Shown here: one piece after another, positions 51,608 through 60,422 of the stretch
Layout of the letters: the number at the start of each line of letters is the position of its first letter
How positions within the stretch are numbered: position 1 is the first letter of the stretch
Assembly (NCBI RefSeq): GCF_002860405.1
Contig: NZ_NMWV01000012.1
Span: 1-64,000 of the forward strand
DNA: 64,000 nt
Source: Bifidobacterium imperatoris
GTDB taxonomy: Bacteria; Actinomycetota; Actinomycetes; Actinomycetales; Bifidobacteriaceae
Direction: 5' to 3'
The notes under the pieces: generated by a model
The model's database searches: none
What the model was told of the DNA's origin: nothing
What the model saw: the letters and a program-made list of their open reading frames with translations, nothing else
Translations under genes and position numbers: made by a program

Positions 51608-54211
51608 TTATATGCCTGGATGCGGAGCGATGGGCAGTGGCACTGTGGCATACGGAATGATGATTGCCGGTTCGTTCATGTTGGAGGCATCCCACGCGAG
51701 GGCGCGATTGTCTTCAGGCGTGTATTCGAATGCCGGATCGCCGGTGATGTTACCGATGGTACGTTGATCGGTTTGGAAGGCGATGCGTGCATCGAAGAAG
51801 TCCAAACCATCGGATGCAATACCCATCTGCTTCTCGAAAGCGCTGTATTTGCGCCACCAGCCGAGCACATGAATGCCGTTGGTCGGGCCCTGATCACAGA
51901 GTGTCGAGAATTCCTCCGGCATCCGGCCAACGCGATCCAGGCCAAAGCCGAAGATATAGGTCTCCATCTCATCTGCAGTGGATTCGTCTCCAAGATGCGA
52001 AGTGCTCGTGGGAGCCGAGGGGCCATTGACATCAAGACTCGGCATAGGAACGGCAATATCGGCGGTGCTGCGGCCCGTATCGGTGTTGGAGAAGGAATCG
52101 GAGCTCGGCTGTGGCGGAAGCCCGAATTTCGTGGCGTCAAAGTCGGCGCCGAAATCGGTATTGGCATCCGCCGCAGCTTCCCAGTCAACAGTGGGCAGCA
52201 GTGCGTCGCTTCCGGAATTAAGCCCATGCTGTGCGGCGATTTCCTGGATGGTCTTAGTGATATGACGACGATCCACTAAGTCAACTTGCACTCCCTGAGC
52301 CTGTAGCATATTGCGGAGCTGCTCGCAGGTGTACGGCCTGCTGGGATCTGGCAGCATCGCATCGAGAATCACAAAGTGGGCAGCATGCTCCTTGCTCTGA
52401 CGTGCCAAAGCGAGGGCGAAGCCCATCAATTCCACAGGAACATGCTCGCCGGAGCCGAACAACGCAATATTGCGGCCAGCATCTCGGCCCAGCGGAATCG
52501 CCAATGGTTCGGAATCAACTTCAATTCGTCCGCCGGCCAGCACTACGGGAGAGCCGCTGATATCCGGTACTGCGAGTGATGCGTCAGACTGCCAATCGCG
52601 GTCGCGCTCGCCGTCGAAGACGAATGGCGGCCGGGTCATGTGTGCGTTGATGGCGTACTGCCACCACTTCCGTCGCAGCGGCAGCAGTGTTTGCTCCTCG
52701 AACTCGCCTCCTGCGTACGCGATATTGACGGTGTCATTATCCTTTGGGTTGCCATAGTTGAGGTTGACGATAGTCTCATGCGGTCGCAGATATGCGGCAG
52801 CTTCGTTATTCATGCCCAATGTGGCACGGGATTCGGAGACGGAGTTCTTCAAAGCGATGCGAATCGGTACCTGTGCCAGCAACGTGTTCTCTCCGCCCAT
52901 CAACGCCATGCTGTTGCCGATGGTCTGGGACGCCAGAATGATGTGAATGCCAGCTGCACGGAACAAGCGGACGGCATTCGTCAGCAACGAAGCAATATGG
53001 CGTGATTTCTCGTCGTTCGAGTCAATCATCATCTGGAACTCATCGATGATCAATACGATACGGGAAATAATAATGCCGGTCTTTTTGCGATAGTCGTAGA
53101 TGTTTTGCGCGCCCGCCTCTTTAAAGAGCTTCAGACGTTTGCGGTGCTCGTCAAACAAGTGCTCGAGTACGCTCAAACCGAATTCGCGATCCGCTTCAAG
53201 ACCTATGGCGCGTGCCTGAGGAAGGTATGCGCCATCAGCCTGTTGGCAGAACGGCTGCAATGTAACGCCTTCCTTAAAGTCCAGCAGGTACAGTTCCAAT
53301 TCCTGAGGACTGTAACGCTGGCAAAGGCTGTGGATGATGACGGAAATCAGGTTCGATTTACCTTGACCCACAGCGCCGGTGATCAACGCATTGTGACGCT
53401 GATTCAGCGAATCGCCAAGCGTGATTTCCACATTTCGTTTGCCGTACCGGCCTACGGAGAACGTCACGCCGTCGATGCTGCTGCCTTGCCAGAGCACATC
53501 ATCAGACAGGTTCTCGACGGTGTTGAAGAGAATGGAATCAGTCCCGTACGCCGGGTCTTTCAGTTTTTCCGTGATATTGTGCGCGACTGCGATGATGTCG
53601 TTGGCATTGGTTTCGTAATAGTTCTCTTGCGGTATCCAAGCATGTTGATACGGCTTGAGAACAATGTTCTTCATCACCTCATCATCCGGGAGCAGCGAAT
53701 GCATAATGATGCTCACGCCCGCCCTTGGCCCGGCTGTGGCGAGAATGTCCAGATTGACTTGGATGTCCTTGGGCAGGAGCGAATAATTCGCCGCCACCAC
53801 CAGAAGGGTGTAGCCGCCCATAGGATAATCCTCGTGCTCGCGAAAATCAGCCAATGTAGGTGCGGTTCCCTGCATCATGTCATACGTGGAACGCACCTGT
53901 TCCTTGAGACGTGTAATGGCCAATGCCAAATCCTGCTTGGAGCTGAGTATGTCCAGCAGCTGGCGGCCGCCTTCGTTGAGCTCTTTGAATGGTGCGGCGA
54001 ATCCGGTCAGTCGTTCGTCGTAGACCATAACGTTCAACTGGCCTGGAGCGGTGTTGGCCAAAGCTGTGCACATGAAATCCTGCGTCAAAGCGATGCTGTA
54101 GTTGCTGTTCACCAGCGACTCTTCCACCCAGATATTTCCATTGCACAGCAGCGGCCAAGTGCCGCCTCCTACGTTTACTTCACGGGCGACCGGAAGCATC
54201 GGCGATGTCAT
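51608..54211 (-). CDS. FtsK/SpoIIIE (EssC-like) tandem ATPase
   Basis: The 867-residue protein has one intact FtsK/SpoIIIE motor domain: Walker A GAVGQGKS at 279-286 and Walker B LIIDEF with Asp390-Glu391. A second domain (~490-660) is degenerate, with IALFGSGEH in place of Walker A and HFVILDA in place of Walker B. The N-terminal ~250 residues resemble the distal half of a further ATPase module (GPRAGVSIIMHS). Tandem active and degenerate motor domains recall EssC/EccC of type VII secretion, but FHA domains and membrane helices are missing and no winged-helix gamma domain is seen. It is followed by four small helical genes and preceded by two membrane-protein genes on the same strand. Confidence 0.85.
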   Translation of the reverse strand: MTSPMLPVAREVNVGGGTWPLLCNGNIWVEESLVNSNYSIALTQDFMCTALANTAPGQLNVMVYDERLTGFAAPFKELNEGGRQLLDILSSKQDLALAITRLKEQVRSTYDMMQGTAPTLADFREHEDYPMGGYTLLVVAANYSLLPKDIQVNLDILATAGPRAGVSIIMHSLLPDDEVMKNIVLKPYQHAWIPQENYYETNANDIIAVAHNITEKLKDPAYGTDSILFNTVENLSDDVLWQGSSIDGVTFSVGRYGKRNVEITLGDSLNQRHNALITGAVGQGKSNLISVIIHSLCQRYSPQELELYLLDFKEGVTLQPFCQQADGAYLPQARAIGLEADREFGLSVLEHLFDEHRKRLKLFKEAGAQNIYDYRKKTGIIISRIVLIIDEFQMMIDSNDEKSRHIASLLTNAVRLFRAAGIHIILASQTIGNSMALMGGENTLLAQVPIRIALKNSVSESRATLGMNNEAAAYLRPHETIVNLNYGNPKDNDTVNIAYAGGEFEEQTLLPLRRKWWQYAINAHMTRPPFVFDGERDRDWQSDASLAVPDISGSPVVLAGGRIEVDSEPLAIPLGRDAGRNIALFGSGEHVPVELMGFALALARQSKEHAAHFVILDAMLPDPSRPYTCEQLRNMLQAQGVQVDLVDRRHITKTIQEIAAQHGLNSGSDALLPTVDWEAAADANTDFGADFDATKFGLPPQPSSDSFSNTDTGRSTADIAVPMPSLDVNGPSAPTSTSHLGDESTADEMETYIFGFGLDRVGRMPEEFSTLCDQGPTNGIHVLGWWRKYSAFEKQMGIASDGLDFFDARIAFQTDQRTIGNITGDPAFEYTPEDNRALAWDASNMNEPAIIIPYATVPLPIAPHPGI

Positions 54212-54232
54212 GATGTTCTCCCTGAAAATGAA

Positions 54233-55675
54233 TTATTGCAATGACAGTACGTATTGCGAAGGGTCCTGCTGGGCCAGCTGTATACGGTTCTGCGTCTGCT
54301 GCATAGTGGTTTGCAATGCGTTGATATTGCTGGCGACCTGCTGCAGTTCTTGGTTTGCTTGCGTGATTTGCGTCTTGAGCTGGTCATATCGTTTGCCGGC
54401 GGTCAAGCCTTGCCATGCCAGATATACGCACGGCGCTTCCAGCACCAGCAACAGAATGAACGTGAGTGCTCCGGCATTGGTGCCGTACGTGAGAATGATC
54501 AAGCCCAGAATGATTGCTGCAACGAGTGCAAGACGATGGCGCTTCGGTGGTTTGCCATCGTTGGACATGGACTGTACTTTGCCGAGCAGCGCATTGTATT
54601 CGGCGGTTTTGCTGGCATGGATTTGCTGCAGGTTCTGATAGTTCGCATTCATCTGCGTCAGTTGCTGCTGCAATGCTGCTGCATCCTGAGCTGCTTTTTG
54701 ATTGATCCAGGCGATGCGCTGATTGCATGCGGCAATTTCCTGCTGGAAATGCTGCTGCCATTGGTTTTGAGCGGGTTGCGGAATAGGCTTTGCGTTCAAC
54801 TCGTCAATACGTTCGCTGCAGGTTTTTGCATAATCCTGAATGTCTGTAATAGTTCGATGAGAAAGGTCATGCCTTACCGGAGCATATTGCACCAAATCCT
54901 TGTATAGGGCTTGGAATTGCTGATCGGCCCATTGATTGCGGGTGATGGCCAACACATGCAATCCATATGTCGCACAATGCGAAGACTCGTCAAGGAAACG
55001 CTCTCGGTCCGCTCCTGTAGCGACTCGTCTGAACAGTTCGGCCTGGTAGAGATGGATGTAAGGCTGGGAGGTTGCCGAGGCATGCCGCACTGCATCGTTC
55101 AGTTTGTTTAATGCCTGCTGAGCATTGCCCTGCGCGAGCAGCACTTCCATCCATGCGTGAAGCACATCCAAATGTGTTTGTTCGGAGTGTTCGCCAACCT
55201 TGAGATATGCGTCGGCGTCGATGATGTGGGATTCTGCGGTTTTGATGATCTGTTCGTGTTCAAATGCATCGTCCGAGGTGGGCTGCTTGAGCTCGATGAG
55301 TGCAGCCCATGCGTGCACCTGTGGATCGTTGCCTCGTGCGCCGATGGCATTGCCGATGATGGTTTTTGCTTGGCGATACTGCTTGTCCCTGTAGAATTGC
55401 TGAGCCTGACCTAGCCAATCCGTTTCGTGTGATTCTTCTGGCTGAGGATGCTTTTGGGCTTCCAACGCGGCATCGTAACGTTGACGAGTGGTCTCATCTG
55501 CAAAAGCGTTCGTTAACGCATCATTGATGATGGGAAGCAGTCGCTTAGCTTCATCGCTTTGCAGATAAACTCTTTCTTTCGTGGCTTTCAGATGCTGCAG
55601 CTGCTGCTGGATTGTTCCAAGCGTATTCGCAGGGTTGAGATTCAGCAGCTCGTAGTAATCAGGGATTTGTTCCAT
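54233..55675 (-). CDS. J-domain-like, coiled-coil membrane protein
   Basis: The ~480-residue protein begins with a J-domain-like module (~5-75; DYYELLNLNP ... ETTRQRYDAAL) lacking the HPD triplet, so it would not stimulate Hsp70. A helical, TPR-like region (~85-260) and long Gln-rich coiled coils flank two transmembrane helices (~375-425), giving cytoplasmic N- and C-terminal parts. ATG 55675 is preferred over GTG 55687, which overlaps the GAGGAG ribosome-binding site. It sits 21 bp upstream of the FtsK-like gene and may be its membrane dock. Confidence 0.72.
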   Translation of the reverse strand: MEQIPDYYELLNLNPANTLGTIQQQLQHLKATKERVYLQSDEAKRLLPIINDALTNAFADETTRQRYDAALEAQKHPQPEESHETDWLGQAQQFYRDKQYRQAKTIIGNAIGARGNDPQVHAWAALIELKQPTSDDAFEHEQIIKTAESHIIDADAYLKVGEHSEQTHLDVLHAWMEVLLAQGNAQQALNKLNDAVRHASATSQPYIHLYQAELFRRVATGADRERFLDESSHCATYGLHVLAITRNQWADQQFQALYKDLVQYAPVRHDLSHRTITDIQDYAKTCSERIDELNAKPIPQPAQNQWQQHFQQEIAACNQRIAWINQKAAQDAAALQQQLTQMNANYQNLQQIHASKTAEYNALLGKVQSMSNDGKPPKRHRLALVAAIILGLIILTYGTNAGALTFILLLVLEAPCVYLAWQGLTAGKRYDQLKTQITQANQELQQVASNINALQTTMQQTQNRIQLAQQDPSQYVLSLQ

Positions 55676-55708
55676 AGTGGTGACCACTCCTCGTGACGAT
55701 ACCTATGC

Positions 55709-56887
55709 TCAGGACTTGAAGCCGAAATGCTTCAACTGATCTTTGGCTCCATCGACCAGATTGTTGACGGCAGGAATATTAAGATTCTGAAGGTTTTCGA
55801 GGGGATTGCCGTTGCCGTCATTGTTGATTTGATTGGCGATGTTCTGGGCAATGATGTTGTTCTGATATTGCTGTGCGATGTTTTGAGCAACGTTCTGCGC
55901 GGCTTGCTGCGCAACGCCATTGCCGGCTTTCTTGCCGAACTCATGTGCGACCAGATCAAGGCCGCCTGTGGAGGTATCGAGTACGCCCTTGCCGATTTTG
56001 GAAATCATGCCGAAGGTGAAGATGCCGAGAATCGCGGTGATGATGCCGCCGATGATACCGGCCTTCTTCAGACCGTTCGACAGTGAAACGTATCGTTTGG
56101 CTCCGGCCACGGACTGGACCCTGTTCTTCTTCAGCAGGAAAACGGTTTTCTGCAGTTGTTCTGCATCCTTGAAGTCGCTGTCGTAGTACCCTTCGGCAAT
56201 GGCGGCGATGCGCAAATCATTGGTGTGGGCTCGTGCATAGATGGCCTTATCGATGAACTTGACGGCATACCTAGCGATGAAGTAGCTCACGATCATAGGC
56301 ACGAACGCGGTGAGCATGGCAAGCGTGGTGTTCGTGTATACATCATTGCCGGCAATTTGCTGAAGCAGCATCGAAATCAGGGTGCCGAAAATGGCCCACA
56401 GGAAGAAGCCCACAATCACGCTGTAGTAGCTGTACCAAGTGAATTTCATTTCACTCTTTGGGTCGATGCCTTTGGCTCGGCAATACCGGACCAATGTTGC
56501 TTCGACGTGCGGGATTTTATTGTGCTGCAGATACAGCAGCATGAGCCCAGCGCCACACAAATATCCGAGTACGAGCACCACGATGAATATCACGATGTTG
56601 GAAACGTATTCGAAGAGCATGAACAGTGCGAGAACCGCGACGAGGAAAGGAACAAGTGTGCGTTCCTTCATCACCTGCAGCAGTGTCCATGTGGTGTTCG
56701 CCTTGTCGAACTCTGCGTCGGCGGCCAATGGGGTGGGCGGCGCGGTTTGCTGGCTTTGGTTGGTAGTCGGGGCGGCGTTCTGCGGCAGTGGAACCTGCGG
56801 CATTGCCGGTTGAGTGAGTGGATGCCCACAGGAGGTGCAGAATTTGGAAGTGTCTTTGTTGGGGTTGCCGCAATTCGTGCAATACAT
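55709..56887 (-). CDS. Zinc-ribbon multi-pass membrane protein, first gene of the FtsK-like operon
   Basis: The 392-residue protein has an N-terminal zinc ribbon (Cys3, 6, 17, 20), a Pro/Gln-rich linker (~25-55) and about four transmembrane helices between residues 75 and 215. A cytoplasmic helical segment, one more hydrophobic hairpin (~275-300) and an Asn/Gln-rich tail follow, with repeated AQNIAQQ-like units. AAGGAAGGA precedes ATG 56887. Its promoter carries both motifs that are present upstream of the zinc-ribbon gene at 47154. The same ribbon layout (CxxC-N10-CxxC) in three proteins of one region suggests a shared partner. Confidence 0.75.
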   Translation of the reverse strand: MYCTNCGNPNKDTSKFCTSCGHPLTQPAMPQVPLPQNAAPTTNQSQQTAPPTPLAADAEFDKANTTWTLLQVMKERTLVPFLVAVLALFMLFEYVSNIVIFIVVLVLGYLCGAGLMLLYLQHNKIPHVEATLVRYCRAKGIDPKSEMKFTWYSYYSVIVGFFLWAIFGTLISMLLQQIAGNDVYTNTTLAMLTAFVPMIVSYFIARYAVKFIDKAIYARAHTNDLRIAAIAEGYYDSDFKDAEQLQKTVFLLKKNRVQSVAGAKRYVSLSNGLKKAGIIGGIITAILGIFTFGMISKIGKGVLDTSTGGLDLVAHEFGKKAGNGVAQQAAQNVAQNIAQQYQNNIIAQNIANQINNDGNGNPLENLQNLNIPAVNNLVDGAKDQLKHFGFKS

Positions 56888-56907
56888 GATGGATCCTTCC
56901 TTGGCTT

Positions 56908-57018
56908 GCTAACTAAAAGTTAGCACAGTGGGTATTAATGATTGGCGATATTGTCACGGTAGGAGCAACGCAAATAAACGTTGCGTAGATTTTACGGAAA
57001 ATAGGGTAGGTCTACGCA
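56908..57018 (-). promoter_or_regulatory. Regulatory region of the FtsK-like operon: two palindromic motifs
   Basis: GCTAAC-TAAAA-GTTAGC (56908-56924) is a perfect inverted repeat 21 bp before the start codon. CGTAGattTTACG (56984-56996, one mismatch) and GGTAGgtCTACG (57006-57017, 2-bp centre) lie ~100-130 bp before it. A further inverted repeat, GCAACG/CGTTGC, lies at about 56966-56985. The arrangement of the two motif types mirrors the region at 47048-47124. Confidence 0.65.
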
Positions 57019-57052
57019 CTCATTGGCGCACTTCGGCTGCCGTGCCATACGG

Positions 57053-57994
57053 CTAGGCGTTGTGATGAAGTTTGTCCAGAAACTCCTCGTACTCTCGCTC
57101 TTCTTCGGGGGTTAGATGCCATGAGTCATCGTCCAATAGGGGGTCCTTGTCTTCAAAGAACCGTCGCAACGATTCAGGGCAACCTTGCGGTATCGCATTG
57201 TTGTGTACATAGGTGAACTCGTGTGTCATCCAGCCTTCTGTCAAACGCCGGTACCATTGCAATGCCTCATCCCAATCGGTGAACACCTGTCTGGCCGCTT
57301 CGCTATCTGTTCCAATCCCTATAGAGAGTCCTGCCTGTGCAACGTCAAGCCCATCAACATCCGTGCGTATGTCTCGCGGAACCAGCGTGGCGAAGAAACA
57401 CTGCTTATCTGTGACCTCGGTGACTAGATCGGTGACCCAGGAGCGGCCGAGCAGATACAGCGCAGCGCCGGTACGTGAATCCCAACGTAAAGGAATTACC
57501 ACCTCGTTATATGACCCATCGTTAGCGATAAGCGAATACAGTTGCACAATATCTTCTGCGGGAATGACTTCACTCGGCGAGCTCATACTGCCTGCATCCG
57601 ACTCCGGTGTATGTAAGGCATATCTGCCCGCAGCGCGTACTGGGCCACTGGGTGCCTGATCGTTCAAACGAAGCTTGCGCTCGGCGCACAGTATGCTGAT
57701 GAGCTTCAGCGACTTGTCTTTCGCGCGAGGTTTGCGTTTCGTATTGCCGCGATGTGCCGTGGTCAATGCATAGCCGTGATTATCTAGATAGTTCAAGCAC
57801 TGACGACGCAGTTTCGCCACCATGTTCTCGTTCTTGGGATCAAACGTGGTTCCTGATTCTTCAAGTAACTGACGATGATAGATGAACAACACCGCATCAG
57901 TCACTCTGCCATTGCGCTCGCAGATGGCATAATCGTCCCGGAGCCGGGAGAGTAGATCGTCGGCGAAATCATAGGTGGTATTTGGTTCAGTCAT
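57053..57994 (-). CDS. Protein of unknown function (313 aa), coupled to the upstream gene
   Basis: I do not recognise a family. It is a soluble, mixed alpha/beta protein without signal peptide or membrane helix. It has a basic stretch around residues 80-95 (NTKRKPRAKDKS) and an acidic C-terminus (LTPEEEREYEEFLDKL). ATG 57994 is chosen because it overlaps the upstream stop by 8 bp and gives a natural N-terminus; the 43-codon longer frame lies in the upstream gene. The pair 59084-57053 forms a two-gene operon ending beside the FtsK-like operon promoter. Confidence 0.68.
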   Translation of the reverse strand: MTEPNTTYDFADDLLSRLRDDYAICERNGRVTDAVLFIYHRQLLEESGTTFDPKNENMVAKLRRQCLNYLDNHGYALTTAHRGNTKRKPRAKDKSLKLISILCAERKLRLNDQAPSGPVRAAGRYALHTPESDAGSMSSPSEVIPAEDIVQLYSLIANDGSYNEVVIPLRWDSRTGAALYLLGRSWVTDLVTEVTDKQCFFATLVPRDIRTDVDGLDVAQAGLSIGIGTDSEAARQVFTDWDEALQWYRRLTEGWMTHEFTYVHNNAIPQGCPESLRRFFEDKDPLLDDDSWHLTPEEEREYEEFLDKLHHNA

Positions 57995-59084
57995 GATTGC
58001 CTCCGAGCAATGTGTGGGTTGTTCGAGCCCATGTGCGGCGGTGGAAACCGGAGAGTGCCTGCATAATACGGTCGAAATTGACGTTGTCTCCATATTCGGC
58101 CGCGCGGTGGTTCTTCCAAACATACCGGCGTAAACGATCCAAATCGGTCATGAATGGTATGAGTTGGTCGGTGCCAGGGAACGCGATTTGCAAGTCGCAT
58201 AGCTCCACATCCAAAGCGAAATTCACGGTTGCCGGCAGATCGGCAAGGAATGAGGCCGTGGTTTTCGGCGTGAAATAGCCGTCCATAGGCCAACTGGCAT
58301 CGTTGTGATGCACATAGTGCGTGCCCAGTGTGGCATAGTAATTGTCGTATTTTTCGGAATCGAAAATCGTATGCCAATTCGGATCGTCTGGTTTGGGGCG
58401 GTCGGAATAGTACTGCTCGTCGTACTCATTGTCGCCGAGTTCGTTCGCCTGACATCCGCGCAAGTCGCTTGGCAGCTTATCCATTAGGTTAAGTACGCGG
58501 CTGGAAGGGAAACGTTGTGATTCCGGGCACTGGTCCGCTCGAGCGAAGTCGTATCCATATCGGCCGTGGAATTCATTGGACGCGTCTGGTTCGCCGATAT
58601 CGGTGATTGGTGTGAACACCTCAGGTGAGCACAGGTTTGCAAGATCGGCAACGGTGAATGAATCGGCGCGCATCAGCAAGAATGCCACGGCACAATACAT
58701 GGCCGCCTTATGGAAATCAGAGGCATCGGCCTTCTCGCCGGGCTGCACGTTCTCGGCCTCCTGCATGAAATGGTAGATGTCCCAAGCCAAAGGGTCGGCC
58801 AAATCGTAATCGTATCCGCTACCGTTCGCCCCATCCCAGCAATAGGTGGCCAAATCATTAAGCTTCGTATACCGGCCAAGCGCCATAGCCTGCACCTCAT
58901 ACATGATACCTTCGCTGCGCTTGCGGCTCTGAGCATTCACATCCGCATCCGCAATAGTCCAATCGGCCAGTTCCAGCAGCATTGTGGCGACGTCGCACGT
59001 CGATTGCCGAATCTCATTGCAATCATGGTGATACTTGCGGTGCTGTGACGTATATTGCGCCTGCATCTGTTCCGCGGAGAACAT
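57987..59084 (-). CDS. Protein of unknown function (365 aa)
   Basis: No family recognised. It is soluble, acidic, rich in Asp, Tyr and Trp, with no membrane segment. The N-terminal half looks helical (DVATMLLELADWTIADADV) and the rest mixed. Two ATG codons are adjacent (59087 and 59084); AAGGAG upstream fits the second better. It overlaps the next gene by 8 bp and diverges from the gene at 59335. The intergenic region between those two carries two perfect CGTAG-N3-CTACG palindromes. Confidence 0.68.
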   Translation of the reverse strand: MFSAEQMQAQYTSQHRKYHHDCNEIRQSTCDVATMLLELADWTIADADVNAQSRKRSEGIMYEVQAMALGRYTKLNDLATYCWDGANGSGYDYDLADPLAWDIYHFMQEAENVQPGEKADASDFHKAAMYCAVAFLLMRADSFTVADLANLCSPEVFTPITDIGEPDASNEFHGRYGYDFARADQCPESQRFPSSRVLNLMDKLPSDLRGCQANELGDNEYDEQYYSDRPKPDDPNWHTIFDSEKYDNYYATLGTHYVHHNDASWPMDGYFTPKTTASFLADLPATVNFALDVELCDLQIAFPGTDQLIPFMTDLDRLRRYVWKNHRAAEYGDNVNFDRIMQALSGFHRRTWARTTHTLLGGNHD

Positions 59085-59159
59085 CATCGCTCCTTTTCCT
59101 TTCCGTATTACTGCATTGGTGACGGTTGTGCATGGTAAAAGAATGCGATATCGCTTCAG

Positions 59160-59237
59160 CGTAGTATCTACGGTTTCGCATTGCCGCGCTTTGTGTTGTT
59201 CTCTGGACTGCCATCGTCAAGTTCCGTAGATTCTACG
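59160..59237. promoter_or_regulatory. Two perfect CGTAG-N3-CTACG palindromes in a divergent promoter region
   Basis: CGTAGtatCTACG (59160-59172) and CGTAGattCTACG (59225-59237) lie between the divergent genes at 59084 (-) and 59335 (+), 65 bp apart. GCGATATCGC, another palindrome, lies ~15 bp from the first. The same motif occurs at the two zinc-ribbon promoters. Confidence 0.65.
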
Positions 59238-59334
59238 AGCGGATTCGATGCGCCGGCGATACATTCATGTCCACCGTGGAATACAGCGACGGTCGGTCTT
59301 GTTGACCTGAAGCCGTTAAGCGTGAGAGGAACGC

Positions 59335-60384
59335 ATGGGAATGAATTCCGAGAACACCGGAGGTAGTGCACTGATTCGAGTTCCGCTGGAAGAACGATTC
59401 CGCCGACTAGGGGGCTACCGGCACACCAGCCCCGACTATGCGGCATCGGTGATTCGCGATGTGGCTTGCATGTCGCTTCGCGAATACTGTGCCGCGGCCG
59501 TGGCCCTCGGCATAGAGGTTCATGAGCCGCAGCAGACAAATAATAAAGAGAAAGATACGGGGATTGCCGGTGGTATTGACGGCGATTTCTCGGACCTTGA
59601 CCTGGATGATATCGATTTCGAGGATTTTGCATTCAAGGACTTCGACCCGGACGAGTTTGAGAACAACGAACGTCAGGAGTTGTTCTACAACGAGCTCAAG
59701 GATGCTGTCGAAGCCATTGATACTGCCGAGCGGGAGGTGAAAATCAGTCCAGACATGAGCGTGGCAAGCCTAGCCCGGCTGCTGCGCGGCAAGTTACTAC
59801 GGCTCGATGCCGACAACCTGTGGTACACGCCGACCCACAGTGAGCCGGTCGGCAAGATTGGTGAGGCGGTCAATTGTCTCGTCCGCCCCCTGGGCCTGGA
59901 CTCCAAGGCCGGTGAAAGGCGACGAGAACGCCGCAAGAAAGATGGACAGCGGTGGGTCGGATTCACGAAGCCATTGCAATCCAAGAGCGGCAAAGCTCCT
60001 AGGATTCCACGGATTCCTCTGGAGCAGCGCTTGCGGGAAAGCCTCAACAAGGCCGACCGCACCAGTAGGTTGCGCAACGACAATCTGCTTGACTCGCTGC
60101 GACGATTGCCGCTCGCCGACTACTTCGAGGGCTGCTCGCTGCTCGTAGGCGTCACCACGGTGGCACCGATGCGGCGGGCGGTGCTCGCCAGAATCGAACA
60201 GTTGGACGTGCCCGCATTTCCGTTGCTGGGCGAGGCGTCCTTGATGCAAACCAATGCGATTGATTCGTATTGGACAACAGAAGAGAGAAACACCACTCGC
60301 CCGATGGGCGATGGGGACGCGGACGTGAATCTTGCCGCAATCATCGCGCCGTTGGCGAAGATGGCCGACTTCCGTCTCGCTTGA
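59335..60384 (+). CDS. Protein of unknown function (349 aa)
   Basis: No family recognised. The N-terminal ~70 residues are compact and helical (LEERFRRLGGYRHTSPDYAASVIRD). An extremely acidic stretch (~80-115, alternating Asp, Phe, Leu and Ile) follows, then a basic segment around 195-230 (GERRRERRKKDGQR). A C-terminal globular part ends the protein. There are no membrane helices. The acid-then-base layout is seen in nucleic-acid-binding or partner proteins of ATPases. GAGAGGA precedes the start region; ATG 59335 or the ATG two codons later are both possible. It probably shares a message with the VirD4-like gene 38 bp downstream. Confidence 0.68.
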   Translation: MGMNSENTGGSALIRVPLEERFRRLGGYRHTSPDYAASVIRDVACMSLREYCAAAVALGIEVHEPQQTNNKEKDTGIAGGIDGDFSDLDLDDIDFEDFAFKDFDPDEFENNERQELFYNELKDAVEAIDTAEREVKISPDMSVASLARLLRGKLLRLDADNLWYTPTHSEPVGKIGEAVNCLVRPLGLDSKAGERRRERRKKDGQRWVGFTKPLQSKSGKAPRIPRIPLEQRLRESLNKADRTSRLRNDNLLDSLRRLPLADYFEGCSLLVGVTTVAPMRRAVLARIEQLDVPAFPLLGEASLMQTNAIDSYWTTEERNTTRPMGDGDADVNLAAIIAPLAKMADFRLA

Positions 60385-60422
60385 CTGGTTCGAGTTCTGT
60401 TGATCAACTGAGAGGAGCATCT

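Noticed and set aside
53105..54244. 379-codon plus-strand frame over the FtsK-like ATPase
   Set aside because: Overlaps the region encoding Walker A and Walker B on the other strand and shows no motifs of its own.
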